Below, piece after piece: positions 32,146 to 44,735 of a stretch of DNA of 64,000 nt. The DNA is taken from the NCBI GenBank assembly GCA_014529385.2, contig CM043953.1:82499838-82563837 (forward strand), in the 5' to 3' direction. The notes under the pieces were generated by a model. It did no database searches and was not told where the DNA came from. It was given only the letters and a program-made list of their open reading frames with translations. Each line of letters opens with the position of its first letter. Positions within the stretch are counted from its first letter, which is position 1. A program made the position numbers and the translations under genes. Source of the stretch: Adiantum capillus-veneris. Its lineage: Eukaryota; Streptophyta; Polypodiopsida; Polypodiales; Pteridaceae.

Positions 32146-32150
32146 AAGGA
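32146..32150. repeat. Target site duplication of element F (right)
   Basis: AAGGA, matching 22046-22050. Confidence 0.92.
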
Positions 32151-32808
32151 CTCATTTAGCTTCTCAATCACTTCATCTGCTACCTCAGGAATCCCTCTAG
32201 GTGTTGAATCTTGTAATTTTTCCTTCGGCCTAGGACCTTCTATTGGAACATCTCTCCTTAGGCTCTTGAGTTTCTAAACTTCTCAATAGCCCTAGTTTCA
32301 ACTGTATTAAAGGTAGTAGGTGCACCCACCTCAACTTTTATCTTGAGTGTGGGAAAGAGACCGGCTATGAATATCTCCTTCTTTAGGAACTCTACACCAT
32401 CACCAAGGATAGAAAAATTTCTCACCATATAGCCCAAAGACGTAGAAACTCTTGTTTGTACTTGTACTAGTCATCTAAGTCTTTTCGCTTGTGAGAAACG
32501 ATGCCTTGCCATAGCTTTTGAGTGTTTTGGGTGTCAAAGAAGTATCACTTGAAATGATCAACAACCTTCTTATAGTTTTTCTTAACTTCCTCAGATAGAG
32601 AGTCAAACCAAGTGCTAGCATCTTTCCTGAGGACCACTTCAAACATTTCTAAGCATTTCTCATCTCCTATCACCCTTTTTATGTAATAAGCCATTTTGAA
32701 ATTTGCTAAAAATGACTCAACATCCTTGCCAGACTCTCCAAAGAAGAGGGGATATCCTGACATTTGGCGTTGGGTCTCCACTGAATCAATTTTAAAGTGA
32801 CAACACAT
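32151..32808 (-). pseudogene. gag of element G
   Basis: From 32808 downward: FFGESGKDVESFLANFKMAY, VLRKDASTWFDSLSEEVKKN, YKKVVDHFK, then after stops QNTQKLWQGIVSHKRKDLDD, YKYKQEFLRLWAIW and RGIPEVADEVIEKLNES near the F insertion. This is a retrotransposon gag (capsid) domain. The coding strand and phase continue at 22050 on the other side of F, which confirms the nesting. Confidence 0.82.
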
Positions 32809-35800
32809 TTCTTTTTTTCTTTCTTAAAGATATTTATAAAATAATGTTTTCTAAATTGCAATCTATTCTACAACAAAATAAAAATATGCACATTAAATGA
32901 TCTATGATGAGTCTATGATAGTCAACAAGAGGTAGGATAAGAGGTTTTCATGACGCGAGAATTTCTCCTACTCTTTGAGCACCACCAGATGCTGCTGAAA
33001 ATGGATCTCTTTACTATAATGTTTATTCTAATGTGTGGAGTGAAATGGAAGGGAGAAAACTCTATTTTTGGGCAATTATCCATGGTTTATGCATGACCTA
33101 ATTCTTAAAAAAGAACAAAGATATGTACGTCCAAACTAAGGTTGTACCTAATGAGCGGCAAAATAAAATAATTTATTGAAGTGATTATTTTTGGCCAACC
33201 TAAGAGGACCTAAAATTCTACAGATTACATGTTGAAATTGCAACTTAGTACTAACGATAATGTGTACCGTTTTTCTTGCAATGGGAATAAAAGGATCATA
33301 AAAATTCTTGTGATTGATGAAAACTACTTGACTATTCTAAAGGTTGAACCTACACAAAAACATATACAAGCCGTCCTTTGTGGGGGCACCAAAATTGAGG
33401 CGGTCCGGGATGGTCAACAAGAGAAGCAACCTCCAAACACTTCTCAAGGCTCCCGTGCTACTCAATTAGGCCTAGTATGACTACAATCACACAAGACAAC
33501 AACAAACCCACAGAAAAACCCAAAAAAAGAAAGGGGCACCACCTAATTATGGATGCAAACTAGGACGCAAATAGTATGTAGCCAAACATGCAAAGAGAGA
33601 AATGCAAAATTTCCACACAAACAAAAAGCTTCACAATTATAGGGATTTGGAAGAAGGTAAGGTAGAGAGTACAGATCAACTTGAACAACTAGATCCTGGC
33701 CTAAAAGATTAGATGCTTCCAAACTTAGAAAAATTAGAGAGACAACACGCGGCTTGATCTTATTGCCATTATACCATTGTCTTAGGGTTATGGGAGCCAT
33801 CTAACCATATCACCCTCTACAATTAGTCCTAGGCAAACAATTCAACAAGTCCCTTAAAACCACAAAGCATGAAAAGACACAAATAATCTTGAGGGCAAGC
33901 TCACCTTACACAAACCATTGAGCTAGCTTTCTGAGTTGATTTTGGAGAGAAGATATGTAGCCAATGTACACAACTGCACCCCAAACTATCAATCTTATTT
34001 ATGAGCTAGTGGAATTTACAAAGGTGATGGAGGGTAGGGCATCACTTAATTCCTCGCGATAGCCTCAAAGAATCTCTATGCACAAGATATGGTGTATATA
34101 CATGTAGAGCTCATATGAGGGCTAATGGAGGTGAGAGGGGAGGCAAGTGGTGAAGAAGGTGAAAGAAACCATGGAAGGTGCACGTTTGAGTGAGGAATAA
34201 AGAGGAACATGTGTGTGTATGGAAGTGTGAATGAAAGTGAGAAAAGACTAGGGTGACTTATGAGAAAAAGTGGGCAGACTAGGGTCCACCATAAAATTCA
34301 TATATCATTGATCGTACCTTCAAAAATTATGAAAACAATTGTGTGATTATTCAGCTCTTGGGCTACATTTTGTTTGTCGGAAACGTCTTCAAATTCCAAG
34401 TGGAGATAGGCACCAAAAATCTCACCAAAAAGCCTATTTTTTATGCCTGCAAAAGTCTTCTAGTGCCCCCCTCGTTTTTTGAATTTTCACAATGCATCCA
34501 AGAGTGAGCCCCTCCATGAGTCATATCATGATACAAAGCATCCAAGTTATCTTTACACATGTATGTAAGAGGATCATTGGTGAATAAAGAAATATATACA
34601 TGGTGGGACTAGTGTATGGACTATTCATGAACTTTACCTTAATGAGCACATGGTGTTTGAATTATGAGTACAAAATAATAGAAAATGGAAGAATTATGGA
34701 TATGGAAAAAGATATTTGAATCATATGATATGGTCCCTCTTTTGTATTATTTTGGGGGTGAAAGAGGAAAAAGTATGCAAGTAGATGAAAATTATATAAT
34801 AAAAGCGACTAAGAGAGTAGAAACCATTTTTTTTTGTATACACAAGGGTGAGGGTAGAAATGTGAAGGTGATTTGTATAAAAGAAAAAAAAATTGAGATT
34901 AGAGGATGTACACATTGACAACAAAATTATACTTATGGTGCAAGAGGATGAAAGAAGGCATACATTAAGTGATTTTTGGGTTGAAGCGGTTTTCTATGGA
35001 ATATTTTGAGAGCCAAAAAAATGGCTATCATCATATTGCACTTTGCTTCTTTATCCAGTAGAGCATTGCATCTGACACTTTCTCCATTTGCAATATTGAG
35101 ACGACTACAACTATTCTCATTGGCGGTTCCATTGAAGATCCTTGACCTTCTTTTGCCATGGTATCATCTTGATCTAGTTGTGTCTCCATGAAAGGTGATT
35201 TGAGACTTTGAGTTCCACTAGGACTTCCATTTGCTTCCTAGTTGTTTGCAACATTTTTCGTCTTAACTTTTGGCTTTGGTGGCATTCTCTGATCATTAGC
35301 TTTCATGGTTGCTCTTTGCTGTTTTTGAACTACACTTGCTTTTGATTTATCTTGTTTAAGATCTTTTGAAGGTATTTTGGGTGGAGATAAATGATCTTCA
35401 ATAAGATTTTCTTTGCTGCACGTGAGGACTTTGTGTTGTTGTTCATGGGTGACCAGTCTTGGTCTTCATTCTTTGTTGTCTATGGTGAATGCATCGTGTT
35501 TGAAATCTGTATCTCTAGAACCTTTTGGGCCATTGTCATTCCCAATATGATGTTATATGTTATATCTTTTGATGTTACCAATTGAAATTGGGCTATGATG
35601 ATCTATGCATCTACTTGAATGGCGGTGGAGATGATTCCTCAGCATTGTGTTTGTTTGTTTATAGATATGCTAATGAATTTAGGAGCATCTTCTAGTTGTG
35701 GTTGGCCACATTTTTTTCAAGTGCAAAAAGACATGAGGATCTTGTCTAGCTAGAAATATAGCTTTACTTCATTTGAAAACTTTTTTTTGTGTAATTTGAG

Positions 35801-36110
35801 AGTAATGTTGCACTTGATCTTCTCAAGATTTCTTTCTAAATTGCTTGACTTTTTTGTGGTGGTGTTTTTAGATTGAACTTGATTTGCATCTTCTTTGCTT
35901 TGACTATATGCTTTAGTCAATGCAGACTTCAGTCACCTTCTGATTGCAACTGTTGAGCATTATCTGCTTGCATTTGAGTAACTTTTGATCTTAGAAGATC
36001 CACTGTTGTAACATTTAATGGCCTAATAACTTGTGTGTAGTGGAAATGAGCATGAACATAGTGGGCATTTAATTAGAATAGATTCCTAATGAGAATTACA
36101 AGAGTGCTTG
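32809..36110. other. Unresolved AT-rich region
   Basis: No recognisable domain on either strand. It must contain the leader and 5' LTR of element G, but no partner LTR is in the window to define them. A possible primer-site-like stretch on the minus strand (TTTTGGTGCCCCCACAAAGG, about 33374-33393) is weak. A discontinuous minus-strand open region near 35600-35100 (for example TSKDITYNIILGMTMAQKVL) is not recognised. Confidence 0.5.
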
Positions 36111-36789
36111 GGTGGAGAGAGCAACAAAAAGCATAACACCTAGTTAGATAGCATCGACAATACTTTCAAAAGAGAGAGAAATTAAGCTAATGACAACAGT
36201 TGAGGACCGGATTTGCATGGAGCCGGTCCCCCCTCCAAAAGGATTTGTATTATGGTTTCTCCCATTAAGAGAGACATTGTACAATACAATTCTTTGTGTT
36301 CCTTCAAGACTAGCTAGTGCAATGAAGATGAAAGCTTCATGCACTAAGCAAAACACTTAGCAAACACAACTTGAATTATCCCCGTTCTCAGACCCAAGAC
36401 CTCACACACCTTCGAAGATGGTGAGAGCTAGCAGGGTATGAGACTAGATTGAGAGGAAGAAGGAGTATCTTACGAGAAAGATGTACATCTCCTCACATAA
36501 TCACTCATATTAGCATAGATTAGCTTCGTAATTAGCTTGGTAGAGGAGATGATCATGCATTGAAGCTTGGCTCTTGGTTGGATTTGCATCCACATGCCAA
36601 GAGTGTGTTGATGTAGGCTTCTATCTCACAAGCTTGGAGTAGGTGATGAGCTCTCCATTAAAGCTTGGGAAGAGATAGTCTTCTCTTTCTTCACACATGA
36701 GATTGTGTGAGTGTGTGTGTGATAATGCCTTGCAAAAATCATCCCCCTCTCTCTCTTGGGCGAGCCCTCTTGCTATTTGCTCTTGCTGA

Positions 36790-37125
36790 GCCCTCATTGG
36801 CTCTCCCCAAGTCAAGCCAATGACTATTAAGCAGCATAAGTGATAGCCTTCTGACATGTGTCCCCCTTTCCCCTTTTGTGAGAGCTTTAGGTAATTAAAT
36901 AATTAGACTAAACTCTCATTGGACCCCTTTTCCTCCTGGCCAATAGGAATCAGGCAAGCCATTGGGCTCCTGAATGCTCATTGGACCCCTTGTGAGACTG
37001 CCCAATAGTCTTCTAGGAGACTTAATTCTCATTGGTTTCTTTTATTAAATGTTTTTAAATTAATTAAACTAGATTTACTCTAGCTTAATTCTTATTGGTC
37101 CACTTCAAGGGTTATCCAATAGAAA
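36790..37125. repeat. Degenerate ~61-bp repeats with paired ATTGG/CCAAT boxes
   Basis: ATTGG at 36796, 36918, 36980 and 37094 is followed by CCAAT 21, 22, 22 and 22 bp later. A fifth ATTGG at 37031 lacks its partner. Distances between the pairs (122, 62, then 51 and 63) suggest a decayed tandem repeat of about 61 bp. The shared core reads TCATTGGACCCCTT in the two best copies. Confidence 0.75.
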
Positions 37126-37198
37126 CTGGGCACACCTTGTGGGCATCTGGCCTAGGGAGCTGACATGTGTCCCTCATTCCCTTTGTGTAAAGGGAGCC

Positions 37199-37222
37199 TG
37201 TGTGTGTGTGTGTGTGTGTGTG
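37199..37222. repeat. (TG)n microsatellite in the D1 LTR
   Basis: About 12 units. Confidence 0.95.
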
Positions 37223-37602
37223 GATTTCCCTCTCATCCCCTAGAAGAAGGGCTCGCCCCCTCCCATGTAGGGATATGTGTTGACTTTGGAGAGCACACAA
37301 AGCATCCAATTCCCCCTAAGCTTTAACCCTTTGGACACAACCTTTGAATTTTGGAACCTTAGCATTTTGGAAGTCTTAATGGGCTGAACCTTAGGGTCTT
37401 TTTAGCCCATTTTTGCACATGGCTCTTTTGCAGATGGCCCCCCCTTTGGATCCCTATTTTCCCTCCTTTGGATCCCTACTGTGGCCGGTCTGCTAGCTTA
37501 ACCAATATTCTAGCCTTTTCTCCCCTGGCACTTCCCCACATTAAATGATCAGTTTAATATGAGAATATCATTTAGGAGAATTAGATATTGATTATTATGA
37601 CA

Positions 37603-37616
37603 TTACCTCTCTCTTG
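37603..37616 (-). other. Polypurine tract of element D1
   Basis: On the minus strand CAAGAGAGAGGTAA directly precedes the LTR start. Confidence 0.7.
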
Positions 37617-37961
37617 AAATCATAGTCGTCCTCGACTATGGTGTAGAGAAGATAAAGCATATTCATGAGTCCTTTTCTTAGCGGGTAGAGGATTCCTATG
37701 TTACCGTACGACATCATTCCACAATGGATGACTAGTCCATTTGGCGCTTGAGAGCCTTAGGCAACCGCAAGCATGTCTGCACATTAGTCCTATCAGTCTT
37801 CCATAATAGAGTGACAAGCTCTACTTGGTGTTTGGGAGACGTCGTCTACGCAAACTTGATCTAAGCATGCATACTACTTCATTTTTGTGCACAATAAAGA
37901 AAAAGAAAGTCTTATAAGACAAAAACTTTGTTCATTTTTAACATTTTGTACATTTGCTTAC

Positions 37962-38400
37962 TCATTGGGAAGCATTGTAAGCATTGACAAGGTTTAGGTT
38001 ATCCTTTAATTGTATGCCTTGCATCCATCTAGCATCTTCAAAAGGATAATTCTTAAACTTAATAAGATATCGTCGGATAGTCTTACCGCCTCTTAGCACC
38101 TTGTCTTCATGTCGGAGAATGGACTCGGGCTGCAGCACCTCCTCTTGGTCCTCGATCTCTGGCGGGTCTTCAATAGTTGGTTCTTGAGGTGGCTCTCCTT
38201 TGTAAGGCTTTAATAGGCTCACATGGAAAGCATTGTGTATGAGCCAATGATTGGGAAACTTGAGTTGATAGGCCATCTCATTGATTGGACTAAGAATCTG
38301 AAAGGGACCATAGTAGCTTTTTGCTAGTTTAGCATAGTACTTTTGGTGGCCCGTAGGATTCTTGCCCGTCGTGCGCCTTAATCAAGCCTTGGGAAACTTT
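37962..38400 (-). pseudogene. Integrase C-terminal end and chromodomain of D1
   Basis: From about 38400: residues typical of the end of integrase (GPFQILSPINEMAYQL-like block), then FPNHWLIHNAFHVSLLKPYK, EDQEEVLQPESILRHEDKVL, and a chromodomain (GKTIRRYLIKFKNYPFEDAR, then W). The aromatic chromodomain core is only partly kept. A stop near 38400 separates it from the upstream integrase frame. About 350 bp of 3' untranslated sequence follow before the LTR. Confidence 0.82.
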
Positions 38401-38421
38401 AACAAGACCCAATCATTTTCT

Positions 38422-39447
38422 TTAAAGGCTTGGGCTCTTCTGTGTGAAGATCTTCCCATGTACCTTAAGTAGCAAGGGACTTTTTGATCTTCCCTCAATT
38501 ACCTCGCAAGGTGATTTTCCCGTGGAAGTATGTACAGTGTTATTGTAAGCATACTCCACTAAGGGTAAGTACTTCTCCCATTGGGATCTTTGATCTACTT
38601 CCGTTATATAGTCTTTTAGTAGATCGAGAATGGTTAGGTTAGCTATTTCAATTTGGCCATCCGTTTGTGGATGATAGGCCGAAGAGAATTTTAGCCTTGT
38701 CCCTAAATTCTCAAAGAGACCCTTCCAAAAATTACTGGTCATTCTAGGATCTCTATCCAACACTATTGACATTGGCAAGCCATGGTACTTGAAAATTTGT
38801 GAAATGAAGAGGGTTGCCATTTGATGGGCTTTCATAGTCTTTTTGACAGGTATAAAATGAGCTTGTTTACTGAACCTGTCTACTATCGTCCATATTCTCG
38901 TATTCCCATGGATAGACTTAGGCAATCCAAAGATAAAATCCATGGATATGCTCTCCCATGGTGAATTAGGGATTGGCAAGGGTTGAAGAAATCCAAGTTG
39001 CTTCCCTCTATCAAATTTTGTCTTTTGGCATACCACACATTTAAAAACATACTCTTGTATGTTCACTTTCATGGTAGGCCAATAGAAATATGTTTCAATT
39101 CCCTTTAAGGTAGACTGAATCCCTCTATGCCCCGCATAATGTGGAGCATGAGATTCATACATTACTTTCTCACGTAGTGAGTTAGTAACGCATAGTCTAT
39201 TGCCATAGAGAAGATAACCATCTTGTAAGGTAAATGGTTCTTCTTTCTTCCCTAATGCAAGGGCTGAAATCACATCTCTAAAATCGGGATGAATAGCGTA
39301 CTCATCTATCATTGAAGATAGATCATTGTGAGTTTCTATGGAAACCGCATTCACTCTCGGCTGTCTTGAGAGTGCATCAGCTACTTGATTATGCTTGCCA
39401 ACAATGTGAGCAATATGAAAATGAAATTGCGAAAGGAAATTTGCCAC
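38422..39447 (-). pseudogene. RNase H tether and integrase of D1
   Basis: This 341-codon frame starts in the RNase H tether (IVGKHNQVADALSRQPRVNA), then H2C2 (YESHAPHYAGHRGIQSTLKG, then FKCVVCQKTK), integrase core (SMDFIFGLPKSIHGNTRIW, first Asp; IVLDRDPRMTSNFWKGL, second Asp; SAYHPQTDGQIEIANLTIL, Glu present) and VEYAYNNTVHTSTGKSPCEV. The S-D-R-D motif reads L-D-R-D, keeping the Asp. The three catalytic residues are therefore all present. Confidence 0.92.
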
Positions 39448-41036
39448 CTCATTTGTTTGTCGGAGAGCTTGGTCTGCGTCATGAAGTACTTAAGACTTTG
39501 GTGATCCGTTCGCAGAATGAAAGGAGTTCCCAATAAATAGTGCTTCCATGAGTCTAAGGCATGTATAAGTGCAAGGAGTTACTTTTCATATATGCCAAGA
39601 GCTTGCTAAACAGGGTCGAGCCTTTGACTCTCATAGCCTATGGCATGCCCTTCTTGGAGTAAAACAGCTCCAAGGCAATCACCGCAAGCATCACATTGGA
39701 CCTCAAATGGTTTTGAGAGATCCGGAAGTGTAAGCACAGGTTGAGAGATAAGCTTTTCTTTAAGCTTTTCGAAAGCATTGTTCTCCTTAGCAGACCATGT
39801 ATACCTAATGCTTTTCTTTGTTAGGTCATGTAATGGTCCCGCAATTTGTGAGAACTTTTCTATGAAGCGTCTATAGTATGCACACATACCTATAAAACTT
39901 CTTAGTTTATGAAGATTCCTTGGTTTAGGCCATCCTTTTATTACCTCTAACTTAGATGGATCCATTTGGATGCCATCTTGAGAGATAATATAACCTAAAT
40001 ACTGAATCTCTTGCAAGAAAAATTCACTTTTCTTTCGATTAACATAAAGTTTATTCTCTCTTAAAACTTGAAATATTATCTGGAGGTGTTGCTTGTGTTC
40101 CTCCAATGAATTAGAGTAGATGATAATATCATCAAAGAACACTCCAATGAAGGTTCGATGAGGCCTGGACAGCTTCTCCATCAAGCGGTTGAATGTGGCT
40201 GGTGCATTGGTCAAGCCAAAAGACATGACAATGTATTCGTAAAGACCAAATGTGGTGCAAAATGTGGTCTTTACAATGTCTTGATCAACTATCCTTATTT
40301 GATGATAGCCACTTTTTAGGTCAATCCTACTGAAGTAGGTCGATCCTTGTAGCTTATCAAATAGTTCTTCTACCCGTGGAACGGGAAACCTATTCTTGAT
40401 AGTGATCCTATTTAGTGCTCTATAGTTGACACACATACAATATGTGCCGTATTTCTTTTGCACTAATAGCACAAGTGAGCAAAATGGAGATGAGCTTGGC
40501 CTAACCATACCCTTCTCAACTAACTCATGCACTTGCCGCATAATCTCCTCTTGTTGAGCTTGAGAAACTCTATAAGGAGGTTTGTTAGGCGGTGAACTTC
40601 TTGGAAGAAGTTCGATTGCATGGTCATCATTACCTCTTTTAGGAAGTAGCTCACAAGGGATGTCGTCAATAAAAACATCTTGAAACCCCTTGAGAAAATT
40701 GGATAACTCTAATTCCTTTTGGTTGCTTTTATTTTCTTTTGCTAAAGCATTAGGTTCATTTTGAGAGTCTTTAACAAAAATCATGTACACGAAAATAGAG
40801 CTCTTCATTGACTTGTTGAAAGCTGGTGTATGTACAATGGGGATAGTGTTACCCATTTCCTTAGCATCTATATACATGTCTTTTTCCCTGAACTTAAAGG
40901 AGATTCTCCTTTTAGGAAATTTAACATCGGCATCTAGGCGGTCAAACCATGGTGCCCCTAGGATTACATCCTCATGCTTGAGAGGAGAGATAAAGAAGTC
41001 ATCTTTGTCCACATAGCCTTGGACATGAAGCCTCAA
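39448..41036 (-). pseudogene. Protease C-terminal half, RT and RNase H of D1
   Basis: The frame from 41036 begins with the second half of the protease (DDFFISPLKHEDVILGAPWF), then [94 protein letters not shown] (intact active site), YLGYIISQDGIQMDPSKLEV, ending in RNase H FEVQCDACGDCLGAVLLQEG. A stop at 39606 cuts the RNase H, whose remaining parts (HALDSWKHYLLG-like) continue to 39448 with one more stop. Confidence 0.92.
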
Positions 41037-41066
41037 TTTCCCAATTAAGGGAGTGACTGAAGCTTC

Positions 41067-42410
41067 TCACCCCTTGAAGGCATTGTCTGCGGGTAGGACA
41101 TCTCCCATCTCGTAGGATTGTATGCCTAGCTTGGTGGCTAACTCCATAGATATAAAATTGTGAGTAGAACCAGGGTCAAAGAGAATAAAAGCATCATGTT
41201 CTCTTACCTTTCCCCAAGCATGGCATAGAGGAGATCCTTTGTGGTGAGTCTCCTCCTCTTGGATTTCAACCAAGGAAGCTCTAGGAGGATCTTGGCGGTT
41301 GTTCTTTTGGGGACAAACGTGGTACGCATGCCCTTTTTCGCTGCACTTGAAACACCAGTTATCATTACGATAATGCTCAAGCTCTTCAGGAGAGAGTTTA
41401 TTCTTACCTTTGTAAACTCCCTTCTCTTTAGCTTTGTTGGAGTTGCCCTTAGGAGACTTTTGGACATTGTCCTTCCCCTTAGTCTCATTGGAACCCTTGT
41501 TTTCCGGGGGCTTATTATCTCTTTTAGCCCCCGTTTGCAAATTGATTCGAGAGGCCACCATAGTATGGTGTATTACCGCCGATATGGTACGTGGCCTTTG
41601 GGAGTTGACATACTCCGCCATTTCTTCGGTTAAGCCCGCACAAAATTGTTGCTTTTGCTCTCCAAAATCCAGCTTTTTGAAGACAGTGGCTTTGAGTTGT
41701 ATGTCCCAAAACTTGTCTACATATTTGTGGATGGATTCATTGGGGGAGAGCTTTAAGCTTCGCCATTCGGTGAGTACTTTGTCTTTTGCATCGGTGGCCA
41801 AAAACTGCTTCATAATGGAAGCTCTTAAAGCTTTCCATGTTCGTGGAGCTTCATCGTTGGCTTGTAGGCTAGACCACCATTGTCTGGCGGACTTTTGAAA
41901 GTGCATAGCTACATGGCGTAGCTTAGAGGACTCCGTGAAGCCCTCATCTCCAAACGCCGCATCGAATTGCTAGATAAAGGCCAAGACTTTGTCCGTAGCA
42001 CCAAAGGTGCCATCATAAGTAAGGAAAGAGATGCTCTTCCCTCCCTGTTTGAATTTCTTCAGCTTGGACGACCTCTTCCATGCAGCATAGGATTTCCTAT
42101 GGCCTCTTATTTTTGATGGTTCAAAGGTTGCACCATCACTTTCTTCAGAAGGTGAAGAATTTGAAGAAGGTGGAGAAGAGGGTGACCTATTTCTCGCCTT
42201 TTTTTGGTCCTGATCTTTGTCGTCTTCACCATCACTTTCATAAGAGGAAGAGGATGAAGAAGATGGAGAAGAGGGTGTCCTCTTTCTCGCCTTTTTCTTC
42301 TCTTGATTTTTATCATCCCTCTTTGAATTGTGGTGAGGAGAAGAATACGATGGTCTTCTCTGCTTTGGTGGTGATGGAGAGCGTTTAGCCCGCCGTCTTC
42401 GTGGAGCCAT
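41067..42410 (-). pseudogene. gag and protease N-terminal half of D1
   Basis: The likely start is the ATG at about 42410 (MAPRRRRAKRSPSPPKQRRP). A basic, Ser-rich, acidic-patch N-terminus (SSPSSSSSSSYESDGEDDKD) leads to a capsid domain (HFQKSARQWWSSLQANDEAP, SIMKQFLATDAKDKVLTEW) after one TAG at about 41970. A knuckle CFKCSEKGHAYHVC is intact. The protease begins FILFDPGSTHNFISMEL, where D-S-G reads D-P-G, and the frame stops at 41067. Confidence 0.9.
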
Positions 42411-42599
42411 CTCCGCCGAGGTGGCAGGCGACTCGCTTCTTTCTCGTTCCTTCGGTGGAGGCTCTTGAGTTCTCCTTTGGGAAGGAGACCAAGGGGGAAG
42501 AGAGAGAGTGAGTCCAATGCAAGAGAGAGATGATCTTATGCGCACTTACGATGAGGGGAGAGTTCCTTTTTTTAATATTTTTTTTCAATTTTGTGAACC

Positions 42600-44735
42600 T
42601 TAGATTGCATAGGAGGAGATTCTCACCCGAGAATTAGCCGAAGCCAATTTTCGACCGGAGTCCAAAGTATCGCCATCAAGTCTATAATGCCCGTCAAGGA
42701 TATTGATTCTTTAAACTTTGTTGATGCCTCTCTTGGCAAAAATTCTTGCTTTCAATTTTGTAAGTCACCGAAAACGCCAAAATTAGTCTGAAAATTAGCT
42801 GAAAACGTTAAAAATCACACAAAAATCCAAATATGTGTCCGAAATAATCTTGGAAAATTCTAAAATTCTCAAAAAAACCATCCGCAATCATAATAAAACA
42901 CTTTCGACCTGCACAAGCACACAAAAAATAGTAGTTTATATAAAAAATCCCATTCACAACAAAATCAACAACTCGATCCTCGAAAATAGCGAAACACTCA
43001 AAACTCGACCAAGGAGGGCACAAATGTGCTCAAAATGACTCAAAATGATTTCTTACATACGCATACAAAATAGCTCGTCAAGATCATAAGATATCAATTT
43101 TTACAGAACTAATCAGAAATTAATGCAAAAAGTTGCCAAAAATTTATAAAAATTATCCTTTTAAAAAAAAATATCTCGACACAGGGGATTAATGCACTAA
43201 ATCAAATCACAATAATCACATTGATTCAATTGCCAATTAATTTCACCAACAAAATCCGAAAGTAGCCAATTAGACATACAAAATTAGGTAAAAAATTAAT
43301 GCATTTCAAGTGTCACAAATCCATGTTTTGAGCAATTTTCCATTACACACATCAAATATGAAATCAGACATTGAGTTAATCATGCACATTGAGCACTACA
43401 CACACATACACACACACACACACAGACACACTAATAATCGATAGTTTTTACCAACTTGTAGGTGCACACACACAAGGATTAATCTTGTCAAAATTGCAAA
43501 CTGAACTCACAAATGTCTAATTGAGCAAGACCATAACACAAATCAATCATCATAGCCACAAAATCTTTATGCACACATTGATTTTTAAATGCACACACAA
43601 GGGCAAAATAGTGCATACACACCTAAAATTAAGCATACACTCACTCAATTAGAATGCACACACACTTGATTTTAGTGCACACACTTGATTTTAGTGCACA
43701 CACTTGCAACTGACCATTCAATCATGCAATTAGGCAAATTCACAATGCATCTTAGCCATGAAACCATCACTTTGCACATTTGATTCTAAGAAAACTTTGG
43801 CATTACGACGCCATGCAAACCAAATCAACTTCTCTTCACCTCAAATCAACCCAATCACACACACTAACGATTTCAAGATGCACACATCTTTAATCCTATC
43901 ATGTAACACACTAATCACAAGTACACACACATAGATCTATTGAGCATCCACACTCCAATCAAACCTACATTCACACACAAAGATTAGAGGGAAATCACAC
44001 AAGATTAGATCCGGATTAACCACTAATTAGTTACAATATAGCTAATCAAAGCATCACTAACAATCATAATATATGAGAGAGGCATAATAAAAGAGAATTA
44101 AGCCTTGATTAGTGTTAATCAAGTCACATGAGCAAGGAGAATCTCAAGGACTCCATAGCCATACACCTCATGAGCTCTTACCAAAGAGTGGTCTCAACAA
44201 ATGAGGCTGAGAACCCTAATTTCTTTTACACATTGCCTTATATACCTAGGGTAAAAATATGCAATGTTCGAGCATCCAAGGCCTTTAGGGTTCCACAACT
44301 TACTAAATCTGCAACCTAGGCACATCAAATGACCTATTCTTTATAGCTTGGAACTCCCATTAAGTCCATAACACATTTCAAATATTACAATGGCAGCTTG
44401 AAATAAATTGGGAATTTACAATACATGACCATTTTGGAAAATGTGTAACTCCAATTTCACTGCTTCTTCATATTCATCTTTGATATGCCTCATAAGGCTT
44501 GGGACTTTTAACAGCTTCTGTTAACTGGCATTGCCTCAGTTAACACATCCAAAGATTCCTTCTTTGAATAACCTACAGACATAAAATTCTTCACCTCTTC
44601 AGTCATTTGTAGAGATCTCTGATCTTGATGGAGTTTTTGTCTTTTCTCTCTCCTTAGTGCAGATCCTAAATCTTTTGGAAACTATTCTTGCATCAAAACA
44701 TTCTTACCTTGCAAAATACTGTTATTGTTCACATA
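42600..44735. other. Unresolved AC-rich region between D1 and C
   Basis: No coding domain. Rich in CACACA, with an 18-19 bp unit (ACTTGATTTTAGTGCACAC) repeated at about 43664-43700 and a hairpin CTTGATTA-GTGT-TAATCAAG at about 44112-44131. It may contain the 3' LTR of C and the lost 5' end of D1; neither can be delimited from the sequence alone. Confidence 0.5.
43397..43430. repeat. (CA)n microsatellite
   Basis: Imperfect CACA run of about 34 bp. Confidence 0.9.

Larger units (their letters stand above)
36780..37602 (-). repeat. 3' LTR of element D1 (low-coordinate end not defined)
   Basis: The LTR start on the minus strand is TGTCATAATAATC at 37602, directly after a purine tract. The low-coordinate end could not be placed because no second copy is present; it may lie hundreds of bases below 36780. 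It contains the CCAAT-pair repeats (36790-37125) and a GT tract. Confidence 0.6.
37603..42600 (-). mobile_element. Element D1: chromovirus-type Ty3/gypsy, coding region nearly complete
   Basis: Minus-strand gag, protease, RT, RNase H, integrase and chromodomain in order, with only about five stops or shifts across 4.5 kb, the best-preserved coding region in the window. The 3' LTR is recognised at 37602 and below. No matching 5' LTR or initiator-Met primer site was found above 42600, so the 5' end is missing, replaced or too divergent to see. Confidence 0.88.

Noticed and set aside
41241-41898. Long plus-strand frames over D1 gag
   Set aside because: Shadows of the clear minus-strand gag with knuckle and capsid motifs.
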